Source: an uncultured Caulobacter sp. (GTDB lineage Bacteria > Pseudomonadota > Alphaproteobacteria > Caulobacterales > Caulobacteraceae). Taken from it: DNA of 64,000 bases. Positions 17,426 to 24,871 of this stretch are shown here, in pieces (within the stretch, counting starts at the first letter, position 1; every line of letters starts with the position of its first letter). The position numbers were made by a program, and so were the translations under genes. The stretch covers positions 1 through 64,000 of the forward strand of contig CALALX010000084.1 of assembly GCA_937925635.1 (NCBI GenBank). Reading direction: 5' to 3'. The notes beneath the pieces were generated by a model. That model did not search any database and was not told the DNA's origin. It saw only the letters and a list, made by a program, of their open reading frames with translations.

Positions 17426-17536
17426 GGGAGTCTCTCCGTGGTTCCCTGCGCGGCGTCGGGCCCGAGGGGCCGGCGCTCATTTGTTGTTAAGGAGCGGCAC
17501 CTTGCATAGTCACAACTGGTTCGTCACCTGCTCTTT

Positions 17537-17547
17537 TTGCAGTGCAA
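17537..17547. promoter_or_regulatory. Candidate PhaR operator in phaA/phaR gap
   Basis: TTGCAGTGCAA is a perfect 5+1+5 palindrome in the middle of the divergent phaA/phaR region, 97 bp upstream of the phaR start. PhaR proteins of other alphaproteobacteria bind short GC/TGC palindromes at pha promoters and repress their own gene; assigning this site is inference from position and symmetry. Confidence 0.5.
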
Positions 17548-17643
17548 CATGCCGCGCACGGAAAGCGCCACTGGCGCCATGCCTTTGCATCCGCGATAGT
17601 GCGGCGCCAAAAAGCGCGTGAAGCGTACCTTCAGGGAATGGAA

Positions 17644-18291
17644 ATGTCCGATCAGGCCGAGACCGGCGAAAACCCAGCCGGCGAAAAAAATGGCGGCGAC
17701 CGCGTCGTCATCAAGAAGTACGCGAACCGGCGGCTCTACAATACGGCGTCGAGCTCGTACGTCACGCTCGAGCACCTGTCGGACATGGTCAAGGAAGGCG
17801 TCGACTTCGTCGTCTATGACGCCAAGAGCGGCGAGGACATCACCCGCTCCGTCCTGACGCAGATCATCTTCGAGGAAGAGAACCGCGGCGGCGGCCAGAA
17901 CCTGCTGCCGATCCAGTTCCTGCGCCAGCTGATCGGCTTCTACGGCAACCAGATGCAGGCCTTCGTGCCGAGCTACCTGGAGATGAGCCTCGAGAACTTC
18001 GCAAAGCAGCAGGAACGCTTCCGCGCCCAGTTCGGCGGCATCGCGCCGGGCGCGACCCTGAGCGGCGCGGGCCTGGGCGCCTACGAGGAACAGATCCGCC
18101 AGAACATGGCCCTGTTCGACCGGGCGATGAAGATGTTCACGCCCTTCTCCTTCCCGCAGGGCGCGGCCGAGCCGGCCAAGGCCGCCGAGGCTGCGCCAAC
18201 CGCCTCGAACGAAGGGGAGGGGCTGGACGAGCTCAAGAAGCAGATGGCCGCCATGCAGGCCCAGCTTGAGAAGCTCGCCTCCAAGACCTGA
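17644..18291 (+). CDS. phaR: Polyhydroxyalkanoate synthesis repressor PhaR
   Basis: A 215-residue regulator that senses PHB and represses phasin and pha genes. The N-terminal PHB-accumulation regulator domain is clear: VVIKKYANRRLYNTASSSYVTLEHLSDMVKEG, then VYDAKSGEDITRSVLTQIIFEEE. The following LLPIQFLRQLIGFYGNQMQAFVPSYLEMSLENFAKQQERF belongs to the C-terminal domain family. The tail is Ala/Glu-rich and ends in a short coiled coil (LDELKKQMAAMQAQLEKLA). I chose ATG 17644 because AGGGA lies 7 nt upstream; the ATG at 17638 is too close to that ribosome site. It is divergent from phaA. Confidence 0.95.
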   Translation: MSDQAETGENPAGEKNGGDRVVIKKYANRRLYNTASSSYVTLEHLSDMVKEGVDFVVYDAKSGEDITRSVLTQIIFEEENRGGGQNLLPIQFLRQLIGFYGNQMQAFVPSYLEMSLENFAKQQERFRAQFGGIAPGATLSGAGLGAYEEQIRQNMALFDRAMKMFTPFSFPQGAAEPAKAAEAAPTASNEGEGLDELKKQMAAMQAQLEKLASKT

Positions 18292-18331
18292 CCCACCCTT
18301 TGTTTACGCCCCCGGGCCTAGGGTCGCCATC

Positions 18332-18670
18332 ATGACCGGTCCGATCGATCCAGCCCGTCCGTTCGGGGACCGTCGGCAGACCCGCCGCCGGACCGAGGAC
18401 AAGTCGCGCGCCGGCGAGCGTGCGGCCGATGGTGGGACGAATCTGCCGGTGGTGGCCGAACGCGCCGAGTCGGCGACGCCGCCGCCGCCGACCGGCGACG
18501 GCTATGCGGCCTTCGCCGCCCACCTCTACGGCCAGTCCGGCCAGCGGCGCGGCCTGCGCGGCGGCCAGCCCGTCCTGGACGCGGCGCGCGCGGCCTATCT
18601 GGAAACCGAGTACTCCGGACCTGACGATCGCCGGCCCCCGAAGGGCTTGCTGAAGAAGACAGAGATCTAG
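18332..18670 (+). CDS. Hypothetical protein, Caulobacterales-type
   Basis: A 112-residue, hydrophilic, Arg- and Pro-rich protein with no signal peptide or membrane segment. The first ~60 residues (MTGPIDPARPFGDRRQTRRR...) look disordered. The second half, GYAAFAAHLYGQSGQRRGLRGGQPVLDAARAAYLETEYSGP, looks like a short helical domain and probably defines the family. No function recognised. It follows phaR after 40 bp and overlaps the stop of the convergent XRE-like gene by 4 bp. Confidence 0.7.
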   Translation: MTGPIDPARPFGDRRQTRRRTEDKSRAGERAADGGTNLPVVAERAESATPPPPTGDGYAAFAAHLYGQSGQRRGLRGGQPVLDAARAAYLETEYSGPDDRRPPKGLLKKTEI

Positions 18671-18984
18671 CCTCGGTCCCGGTCCAGCCGGTCCAGCCGC
18701 GCCTTGAGATGGGCGACCTCTCGTTCCAGTAGGGCGATACGGGACAAGGGATCGGCGCCGGGCGTCGGAGTCGAGACTCCCGCGCGGCGGGCGACTTCTG
18801 TCGCCGGTGCGCCCAGCAGTTCGGCGAACGCCGCCACCTCATCCGCCGACAGTTCGCGCTGGTCTTTCCAGGCGAGCGCCAGATCAGCCTCGGACATGCC
18901 GGCGACGGCCGCCAACACGGCGCGAGACAGGCCGCGCTCGGCCAGCTTGGCGGCGAACCAGTCCTGATCGAAGAAGAGAGCCAT
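18667..18984 (-). CDS. Small XRE-like helix-turn-helix protein with C-terminal coiled coil
   Basis: A 105-residue protein. Residues 4-70 form a helix-turn-helix-like domain: DWFAAKLAERGLSRAVLAAVAGMSEADLALAWKDQRELSADEVAAFAELLGAPATEVARRAGV, with the pattern of lambda-repressor/XRE folds. Residues 80-105 (SRIALLEREVAHLKARLDRL) are a heptad coiled coil, suggesting a dimer. This could be a DNA-binding regulator, but there is no sensing domain and its target is unknown. Confidence 0.75.
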   Translation of the reverse strand: MALFFDQDWFAAKLAERGLSRAVLAAVAGMSEADLALAWKDQRELSADEVAAFAELLGAPATEVARRAGVSTPTPGADPLSRIALLEREVAHLKARLDRLDRDRG

Positions 18985-19021
18985 GGGCGTCCAGACTGGC
19001 GCCGGTCTTGCTTAACCGGTG

Positions 19022-19114
19022 GTGAATCCCGCTCCGGAGTCCTCGCCCGTGTCGCTCTTCGTCCGCCTCTTCGACATCGCCGCCGTCGCGCTGATCTTCA
19101 CCGTCCTGACCTAG
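19022..19114 (+). CDS. Possible 30-residue membrane micropeptide
   Basis: A GTG-started frame encodes 30 residues: a short polar lead, then a hydrophobic stretch (SLFVRLFDIAAVALIFTVLT) that would span the membrane. It ends against the stop codon of the convergent membrane gene. No ribosome site is convincing. It may be a chance frame or a leftover gene end. Confidence 0.2.
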   Translation: MNPAPESSPVSLFVRLFDIAAVALIFTVLT

Positions 19115-19545
19115 GCGGCGTCGACGCCGTGGCCGAGGTCGATGTCGCGGCGCGCGGCAACGATCGTCACGATGAAGCCGGCCAGCACGTCCAGCAGCAC
19201 CATCAGGGTCATCAGGAAGAAGATCGAGGTCGCAAAGGCCGGGGCGAGCAGGAACTCGACCAGGCAGATGATGAACAGGATCATCGACAGCGAGTGGTTG
19301 ATGATCGCGATCCGCCGGCTGGTCGTCGATTTCAGAAGTTCGATGAACAGCACCACCAGCGCGAACGCCAGCAGCAGATCGCCCAGGCTGATCGGCCAGG
19401 GCGAGCCCGAGGTCATCGCGATGGTGAACAGCGGATCGGTGAAGCGCTGGGTCGCCGCCTGCGAGGCGAACCCGCCCGCGAGCGTGATGGCGACGAGATT
19501 GTAGACCAGCACCGGCAGGGCCAGCAGCGGAAACGCGGCGAACAT
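19111..19545 (-). CDS. Four-helix membrane protein of unknown function
   Basis: A 144-residue protein whose start at 19545 (MFAAFPLLALPVLVYNLVAITL) gives the first membrane helix at once; the upstream in-frame stretch is polar and less likely. There are four hydrophobic segments, at about residues 1-25, 48-70, 78-103 and 106-128. Charged loops sit between them (ELLKSTTSRRIAI) and the C-terminus is polar with Asp/Arg (AARRDIDLGHGVDAA). I recognise no named family. It stands alone with a 81-bp gap to the next small membrane gene. Confidence 0.75.
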   Translation of the reverse strand: MFAAFPLLALPVLVYNLVAITLAGGFASQAATQRFTDPLFTIAMTSGSPWPISLGDLLLAFALVVLFIELLKSTTSRRIAIINHSLSMILFIICLVEFLLAPAFATSIFFLMTLMVLLDVLAGFIVTIVAARRDIDLGHGVDAA

Positions 19546-19626
19546 GGGCGACAGCCTCCCCCGAAACCCGGATATCCCGGTTCGCAAGGGTTAACGCCAT
19601 TCGCGGGCGGGGTGAAGCGTACTCGC

Positions 19627-19791
19627 CTACCGGGCGGTGGAAGAGGACGCCTCGGGGGCTCCGGAGGTGTTCGACTTTTCGAGTTGCCGATCGATCTGCC
19701 GGATGCGGTGCTTGGCGTACAGGCCGACGGCCATGACCGATCCAATGAAGAAGGCCATCGCCGCGAAGAGGCCCGGGTCAATCGGATTCAT
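19627..19791 (-). CDS. Small single-pass membrane protein
   Basis: A 54-residue protein: MNPIDPGLFAAMAFFIGSVMAVGLYAKHRIRQIDRQLEKS, one N-terminal membrane helix (about 8-25) followed by a short basic amphipathic helix and a polar Ser/Ala tail. It overlaps the next gene upstream by 14 bp, so the two are probably translated together. No family recognised. Confidence 0.6.
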   Translation of the reverse strand: MNPIDPGLFAAMAFFIGSVMAVGLYAKHRIRQIDRQLEKSNTSGAPEASSSTAR

Positions 19792-20014
19792 CTCTTGCTC
19801 CTTCCGGCGCAAGGTACATTGCCCCATAGAGGCAAACCAGACCAAACCCCAACGCCAACAACTGGCCGCCTCCGAAGCTCGCGCCCTTGAGGACCGGGTC
19901 CGCCACCGCAACGGCAGCTGAGCCGTAGGCGCAGTTGGTCAGAACCTGAACGGTCAGCTTCGCTCGCTGGGTCCACGCGTGCCGCGTGCGTCGCTTGATG
20001 GACTCGAGCGTCAT
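19778..20014 (-). CDS. Small membrane protein, unknown function
   Basis: A 78-residue protein starting at 20014 (MTLESIKRRTRHAWTQRAKL): a basic N-terminal helix, then two hydrophobic stretches (LTVQVLTNCAYGSAAVAVADPVL and LLALGFGLVCLYGAMYLA). It shares 14 bp with the following small membrane gene in another frame. No family recognised; a phage-holin-like or two-component membrane pair is possible but unsupported. Confidence 0.6.
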   Translation of the reverse strand: MTLESIKRRTRHAWTQRAKLTVQVLTNCAYGSAAVAVADPVLKGASFGGGQLLALGFGLVCLYGAMYLAPEGARDESD

Positions 20015-20063
20015 GTCCGCCTCACCTTCGCGAGAACAAACAGAGAACAACCTTCGGTTGCCG

Positions 20064-20858
20064 TCAAGCCTCGTCGACGGCGCCCGGCAGGCGCGAGCGC
20101 GACTGCAGCCACATGACGCCGAGCAGGTCGCTGACGCTGGCCTTCAGCCGGCCGAAGTTGGTGTACTTCGACACGCCGGTCTCCCGGTGGCGGTGGTTCA
20201 CCGGCTCGAAGGCGATCTCGTAGCCCTCGCGAAGCATCAGAGCCGGCAGGTAGCGGTGGATGTGGTCGAAATAGGGGAGGCGCAGGAAGGCCTCGCGGCG
20301 GAAGGCCTTCAGCCCGCAGCCGGTGTCGGTCGCGCCGTCCTTCAGAAGCCAGTTGCGCACGCCGTTGCCGAACCGGCTGGCGAAGCGCTTGGCGTTGCTG
20401 TCCTGGCGCTTCACGCGCTCGCCGCCGATCATCGCCAGGGAGACCGGCGAGGCTTTCAGGCGCTCAGCCAGCCGCGGCGCGTCGGCGGGATCGTTCTGAC
20501 CGTCGCCGTCCATGGTCACGATGATCGGCGCCCGGGCGGCGAGGATGCCGCTGCGCACCGAGCGGCTCTGGCCGGAGTTCTTGCGATGCGACAGCACGCG
20601 CAGCTGCGGGATCTCGGACTTCAGCGCCGTCAGCAGCTCCAGGGTGTTGTCGCGGCTGGCGTCATTGACGAACACCATCTCATAATTGCGATCACCGAAC
20701 GCGGCCGCGATCTCGCGCACAAGCGCCGGCGCGGCGCCGCCCTCGTCGAACACCGGCACGACGACGGAAAAGTCCGGCGTCCCGGACGGAGCCTTTGCGA
20801 GAGCGGCCTTCGGGGCGGCGGCCAGCTTGCGGCCCTTGGCCGGAGTCTTTTCGGTCAT
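20064..20858 (-). CDS. Glycosyltransferase family 2 (dolichyl/undecaprenyl-phosphate sugar synthase-like)
   Basis: A 264-residue GT2 enzyme without membrane helices. After a ~28-residue Lys/Ala-rich leader comes FSVVVPVFDEGGAAPALVREI, VFVNDASRDNTLELL, the metal/nucleotide motif VTMDGDGQNDPAD, then DTGCGLKAFRREAFLRLPYFDHIHRYLPALMLREGYEI and FEPVNHRHRETGVSKY. This pattern matches the DPM1-like branch that loads a sugar onto a polyprenyl phosphate. It is divergent (56-bp gap) from an ArnT-like transferase that uses such lipid-linked sugars, so the pair probably decorates an envelope glycan or lipid A. The sugar is unknown. Confidence 0.92.
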   Translation of the reverse strand: MTEKTPAKGRKLAAAPKAALAKAPSGTPDFSVVVPVFDEGGAAPALVREIAAAFGDRNYEMVFVNDASRDNTLELLTALKSEIPQLRVLSHRKNSGQSRSVRSGILAARAPIIVTMDGDGQNDPADAPRLAERLKASPVSLAMIGGERVKRQDSNAKRFASRFGNGVRNWLLKDGATDTGCGLKAFRREAFLRLPYFDHIHRYLPALMLREGYEIAFEPVNHRHRETGVSKYTNFGRLKASVSDLLGVMWLQSRSRLPGAVDEA

Positions 20859-20914
20859 GGTCCTCTCATAGCCGAAAAGGCGGCGCACGTAAGGATCGTG
20901 CTATCAGGTGCGAC

Positions 20915-22645
20915 ATGACGCTCGAATCCCGTCTCGACCAGTGGAGCCGCGGCTGGCGCGGACCGCTCTTCGCCGCCCTGGTGGCCCTTCTCGCGGGGCT
21001 GCCCGGCGTGTTCGCCGTGCCGCCGCTCGACCGCGATGAGTCGCGCTTCGCCCAGGCCACCTCGCAGATGCTCGAGACGGGCGACTACGTCTCGATCAAC
21101 TACCAGGACCAGCCGCGCGACAAGAAGCCGGTGGGTATCCACTGGCTGCAGGCCGCCGCGGTCAGCGTCGTCTCCGACGTCGCCGATCGGGACATCTGGG
21201 CGTTCCGCATTCCCTCGCTGCTGGGAGCCATGCTGGCCGCCGCCGCCTGCGCCTGGGGCGCGGCCTTCTTCTTCGGGCCGAGGGCTGGGCTGCTGGCGGG
21301 CGCGATGATGGGAGCGAGCTTCCTGCTCTCGACCGAGGCCTTCATCGCCAAGACCGACGTTGTGCTGGCCGGGACCACGACTCTGGCGCTGGCCGCGCTC
21401 GGCAGAATGTACGGCGCCCAGCGGGATGGTCAGACGCCGGGCTGGCGCACCAAGCTGCTCTTCTGGCTGGCTATCGGCGCGGCGACCCTGGTGAAGGGAC
21501 CGGTCGGGCCGCTGGTCGCGCTTCTGGCCATGCTGGCGGTGAGCACGTGGGATTCAGTGGAGGCCAAGGCCAACCGCTTTGGCTGGCTGAAGCACATCGG
21601 CTGGACCTGGGGACCGCTGATCGTGGTCGCCATCTGCGGCCCCTGGGCCTGGGCCATCACCGTGGCCAGCGACGGCGCCTTCTGGGGCGCGGCGATCGGC
21701 GGCGATCTGGCCCCCAAGCTGGCCGGCGGGCACGAGCGGCACGGCGGCCTCTTCGGCTACCATCTGCTGATCTCGCCGATGCTGCTGTTCCCGGCGACGC
21801 TGCTGCTGCCGGCGGGCCTGGTCCTGGCCTGGAAGGCCCGCGCCGAGCCCGGCGTCCGCTTCGCGCTGTGCTGGCTCATTCCGACCTGGCTGATGTTCGA
21901 GCTGCTGCCGACCAAGCTGGCGCACTACACCCTGCCGGCGATGGGGGCGCTGTGCTGGCTGATGGCCGCCGCCCTGCGGGAGCCGCTGGGCCGACTGAGC
22001 CGCGTCGTCGGCGCGGGCCTGCTCGGCTTCGCGGCGCTGGTGTTCTCGGCGATCTGCATCGCCGCCCTGGTCGAGTATGGCGACGGCGGACCCGGCGACC
22101 TGTTCTGGACGATCGTGACCGTGGCGCTGTTCGTGGGCGCGGCGGCCATCGGGGGCGTGATGATCTTCCGCGAGGCGGCCGGCCGGGCCTTGCTCGCCGC
22201 CGGACTGGTCGGGGTCCTTGCCCACGCCGCCTTCTTCGGCCAGCTGGCCCCGCTGATGGAGCCGCTGTGGCTGTCGCAGCGCGTCGCCCTGGCGCTCGCC
22301 AGCAGCGGCCTGGCTCCGCGCGAGGGCGTCACGCCGGGGCCCGTGGAGATCGCCGGCTATGCCGAGCCGAGCCTGGTCTTCGCGCTCGGCACCACCACCG
22401 GCCTCGGCGGTCCGGCCGAGGCGGTGAAGGCCATCGGCGAGGGGCGCCCCGCCGTCGTCGAGGCGCGGGAGCGGGCGGCGTTCCTGACCGCCATGCGCGC
22501 CGCGAAACTGACTCCCCGTCCGGTGAAGACCATCAGCGGAATCGACTATTCCAACGGCGACGAGATGAGCCTCACCCTGTATCGAGGCGAACCGCAGAAG
22601 GCGACGCGTCGGCCTGTCATGCCCCTGCCGGAGGTCCAGCCATGA
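20915..22645 (+). CDS. ArnT-like glycosyltransferase, GT39/GT83 family
   Basis: A 576-residue polytopic membrane enzyme of the GT-C fold. The N-terminal half carries the family signature after the first helix: PPLDRDESRFAQATSQMLETGDYVSINYQDQPRDKKPVGIHWLQA, including the catalytic DRDE acid pair and the KPVG loop. About ten or eleven hydrophobic segments follow, then a ~100-residue C-terminal periplasmic part. Such enzymes take a sugar from an undecaprenyl-phosphate carrier and attach it to lipid A, another glycan or a protein. The start at 20915 (MTLESRLDQWSRG) fits the family. Its stop overlaps the HMG-CoA lyase ATG. Confidence 0.92.
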   Translation: MTLESRLDQWSRGWRGPLFAALVALLAGLPGVFAVPPLDRDESRFAQATSQMLETGDYVSINYQDQPRDKKPVGIHWLQAAAVSVVSDVADRDIWAFRIPSLLGAMLAAAACAWGAAFFFGPRAGLLAGAMMGASFLLSTEAFIAKTDVVLAGTTTLALAALGRMYGAQRDGQTPGWRTKLLFWLAIGAATLVKGPVGPLVALLAMLAVSTWDSVEAKANRFGWLKHIGWTWGPLIVVAICGPWAWAITVASDGAFWGAAIGGDLAPKLAGGHERHGGLFGYHLLISPMLLFPATLLLPAGLVLAWKARAEPGVRFALCWLIPTWLMFELLPTKLAHYTLPAMGALCWLMAAALREPLGRLSRVVGAGLLGFAALVFSAICIAALVEYGDGGPGDLFWTIVTVALFVGAAAIGGVMIFREAAGRALLAAGLVGVLAHAAFFGQLAPLMEPLWLSQRVALALASSGLAPREGVTPGPVEIAGYAEPSLVFALGTTTGLGGPAEAVKAIGEGRPAVVEARERAAFLTAMRAAKLTPRPVKTISGIDYSNGDEMSLTLYRGEPQKATRRPVMPLPEVQP

Positions 22646-23541
22646 GCCGCTTCATCCAGATCGTCGAGGTCGGGGCCCGCGACGGGCTGCAGAACGAGAA
22701 GACCATCCTGGAGCCGGCCGACAAGATCGAGCTGATCCGCCGGCTCGACGCCTGCGGCGCGAAGCGGCAGGAGGTGGTCAGCTTCGTCAATCCCAAGCGC
22801 GTGCCCCAGATGGCCGGCGCCGAGGAGATGATGGCGCAGCTGGCCGGCGACGACGGCTATTCCCGCATCGGCCTGGTGCTGAACGAGCGCGGCTGGGACC
22901 GCTGCGTGGCCGGCCGCTGCGACGAGGCCAATGTCGTGGTCTGCGCCAGCGACGGCTTCGGCATCCGCAACCAGGGCGCCTCGGTCGCCGAACAGGTCGC
23001 GACGATGCAGGCCATCGCCGCCAAGCGCGCGCTCGAGGGCGGCCCGCCGATCACCGTCACCGTCTCGGTCGCCTTCGGCTGTCCCTTCGACGGCGAGGTC
23101 AGCGAGGACCAGGTGGTGGCCATCGCCCGCGACAGCGCCGCCGCCGGGGTGGCCGAGATCGCCCTGGCGGACACCATCGGCGTCGCCGACCCCTGGCTGG
23201 TGCGCAAGCGCGTCGAGGCGGTCCAGAAAGTCATCGGCGACATCCCGCTGCGCATGCACTTCCACGACACGCGCAATACCGGCATCGCCAACGCCTACGC
23301 CTCGGTCGAGGCGGGGGTCAGCATCCTGGACGCCAGCGTCGGCGGCCTCGGCGGCTGCCCCTTCGCGCCCGCCGCGACGGGCAACATCGGCACCGAGGAC
23401 CTCGTCTACATGCTGGAGCGCGCCGGCTTCGACACGGGCTATGACCTCGGCAGGCTGATCGAGACCGCGCGCTGGGTGGGAGAGAAGATCGGCAAGGCCC
23501 CGGCGAGTTCGCTGACACGGGCGGGGCCGTTTCCGCAGTAA
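22642..23541 (+). CDS. Hydroxymethylglutaryl-CoA lyase
   Basis: A 299-residue TIM-barrel lyase that splits HMG-CoA into acetyl-CoA and acetoacetate, the last step of leucine catabolism. Landmarks are VEVGARDGLQNEK (Arg13/Asp14), EVVSFVNPKRVPQMAGAEE, VSVAFGCPFDG, metal ligands MHFHDTRNTG (H206, H208) and the catalytic C239 in GGLGGCPFAPAATGNIGTEDL. The ATG overlaps the glycosyltransferase stop (ATGA) although the functions are unrelated. Other leucine-pathway genes are not nearby. Close family members can act on other 3-hydroxy-3-methyl acyl-CoAs, so the exact substrate is likely but not certain. Confidence 0.92.
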   Translation: MSRFIQIVEVGARDGLQNEKTILEPADKIELIRRLDACGAKRQEVVSFVNPKRVPQMAGAEEMMAQLAGDDGYSRIGLVLNERGWDRCVAGRCDEANVVVCASDGFGIRNQGASVAEQVATMQAIAAKRALEGGPPITVTVSVAFGCPFDGEVSEDQVVAIARDSAAAGVAEIALADTIGVADPWLVRKRVEAVQKVIGDIPLRMHFHDTRNTGIANAYASVEAGVSILDASVGGLGGCPFAPAATGNIGTEDLVYMLERAGFDTGYDLGRLIETARWVGEKIGKAPASSLTRAGPFPQ

Positions 23542-23542
23542 T

Positions 23543-23707
23543 CCTCTCCCTCTTGGGAGAGGGGGACCATGCGGAGCATGGTGGAGCGGGAAACGCTCCC
23601 GGCTGACGGCTGTCCGGAAACCAAGTGACGTGGAACGCCGCGCCCAAACGGCGGTGCATCCCTCTCCACCAGCCTCCGGCTGGTCCCCCTCTCCCAATAG
23701 GGAGAGG
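23543..23707. repeat. Composite inverted repeat, family A, copy 2
   Basis: It has the same layout as 6759-6927: a CCTCTCCC..GGGAGAGG hairpin, then GGGGACCATGCGGAGCATGG, about 75 bp of unrelated filler, then the inverted arm ending in a second hairpin. It occupies the whole gap between the HMG-CoA lyase stop and the stop of the convergent gene, and may act there as a bidirectional terminator. Confidence 0.88.
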
Positions 23708-23711
23708 AAGG

Positions 23712-24053
23712 CTAGTACGGATCCGACGCCTCGATGATCTCCTGGCCCATCAGCACGCACTGGCCGGGGATCTGGGCGTAGAGGAAGCGCATGCGGTACT
23801 CGGCCTTGTAGACGTAGGCCCAGACCTCCAGCACGTCGAACTTGCCGGTTCCCTTCAGCGCCTTCAGCGGCGGCAGGGTCTTCACCCTGGATTCGACGTG
23901 GATGCTCGGCTCGTCGAGCGCCTGCTCACCGTCGCTGAAATGCAGGTTCATCAGCGCCTTGCCGCGCTTCACCGCGTCGGCGGCGCAGCGGTGCGGCGGC
24001 GGCGCCGAGGGCGTGGCCAGCAGCAGGGCGGCGGCGGTCAGGATGGCGCTCAT
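23712..24053 (-). CDS. Small exported hypothetical protein
   Basis: A 113-residue protein with an N-terminal signal peptide (MSAILTAAALLLATPSAPPPHRCAA, cleavage near residue 18). The mature part contains KRGKALMNLHFSDGEQALDEPSIHVESRVKTLPPLKALKGTGKFDVLEVWAYVYKAEYRMRFLYAQIPGQCVLMGQEIIEAS. It has two cysteines (about residues 23 and 98) that could form a disulfide, and a beta-rich pattern. I recognise no family. It ends against a family A repeat and lies 23 bp downstream of the GST gene on the same strand. Confidence 0.7.
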   Translation of the reverse strand: MSAILTAAALLLATPSAPPPHRCAADAVKRGKALMNLHFSDGEQALDEPSIHVESRVKTLPPLKALKGTGKFDVLEVWAYVYKAEYRMRFLYAQIPGQCVLMGQEIIEASDPY

Positions 24054-24076
24054 CGGCGGTGTCCCCTTTCAGGGCG

Positions 24077-24703
24077 TCAGGGATGTTCGTTGCGGCCGTG
24101 CGCCCGGAAGCCGGGACGCTCCGTCAGGCGGTCATAGTAGGCCGCGACGGCGGGCAGGTCTGCCCGCTCGATCGGCGTCGCGAACCAGCGGTGCGTGGCC
24201 AGCCCGATGCCGATGTCGGCCAGGGTGAAGTCGGCGCCCGCGACATACGCGCCCGTATCGGACAGCCTCGCGTCGAGGATGCCCATCATCCGGTTCCACT
24301 CGGCCGTGCTGGCGGCGATTTCGGCGGCGTCGGTGAACCCCGGTTTCTTCCGCACCAGGGCCATGAAGGCGTACCGCCACGCCATGTTGAGGTCGCCCGC
24401 CTGCCAGTCCATCCAGCGCTCGACCTCGGCTCGGCGGCGCAGGTCGGTCGGAATCAGGTCGTCGCGGCCGTGCTTGCCGGCGAGATAGCGGCAGATGGCG
24501 TTCGACTCCCACAGGGCGAAGCCGTCGTCCTCGATGATGACCGGCACCAGGGCGTTGGGGTTCAGCGCCAGGAAGGCCGGGTCCGATGTCGGCTTGAACC
24601 CCGCGCCCCACAGCTCCTGCTCATAGGGCAGGGTGAGCTCCTCGCAGAGCCACAGCACCTTGCGGACGTTCAGGGAGTTCGAGCGGCCGAGGAGACGAAG
24701 CAT
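24077..24703 (-). CDS. Glutathione S-transferase family protein
   Basis: A 208-residue GST. The N-terminal thioredoxin-like domain has MLRLLGRSNSLNVRKVLWLCEELTLPYEQE with the Ser/Asn pair at the glutathione site, then NPNALVPVIIEDDGFALWESNAICRYLAGKH, the canonical ALWESNAI gamma-glutamyl loop. The C-terminal helical domain ends in DFTLADIGIGLATHRWF. Substrate not predictable. It is downstream of smc across a 168-bp gap filled by the family B repeat. Confidence 0.93.
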   Translation of the reverse strand: MLRLLGRSNSLNVRKVLWLCEELTLPYEQELWGAGFKPTSDPAFLALNPNALVPVIIEDDGFALWESNAICRYLAGKHGRDDLIPTDLRRRAEVERWMDWQAGDLNMAWRYAFMALVRKKPGFTDAAEIAASTAEWNRMMGILDARLSDTGAYVAGADFTLADIGIGLATHRWFATPIERADLPAVAAYYDRLTERPGFRAHGRNEHP

Positions 24704-24748
24704 GGGGTGAGACTGGGGCGCCGCGAAGGTTGGGACAAGGCCGTCGCA

Positions 24749-24868
24749 TTGCGTCCTTCGTGACGCTCGCTTGAGGCTCGCTCCTCAGGATGACGGAGTC
24801 AGTGGAACGCAAACCACCTTCGTCATCCTGAGGAGCGGACCCTCAGGTCCGCGTCTCGAAGGACGCAA
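24749..24868. repeat. Long inverted repeat, family B, copy 2
   Basis: Left arm 24749-24795 begins TTGCGTCCTTCG and ends CTCAGGATGACG; right arm 24821-24868 is its inverted copy with scattered differences. The outer ends are the same sequence as in the copy at 13324-13433. It fills the gap between the smc stop and the GST gene. Confidence 0.88.
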
Positions 24869-24871
24869 CGC

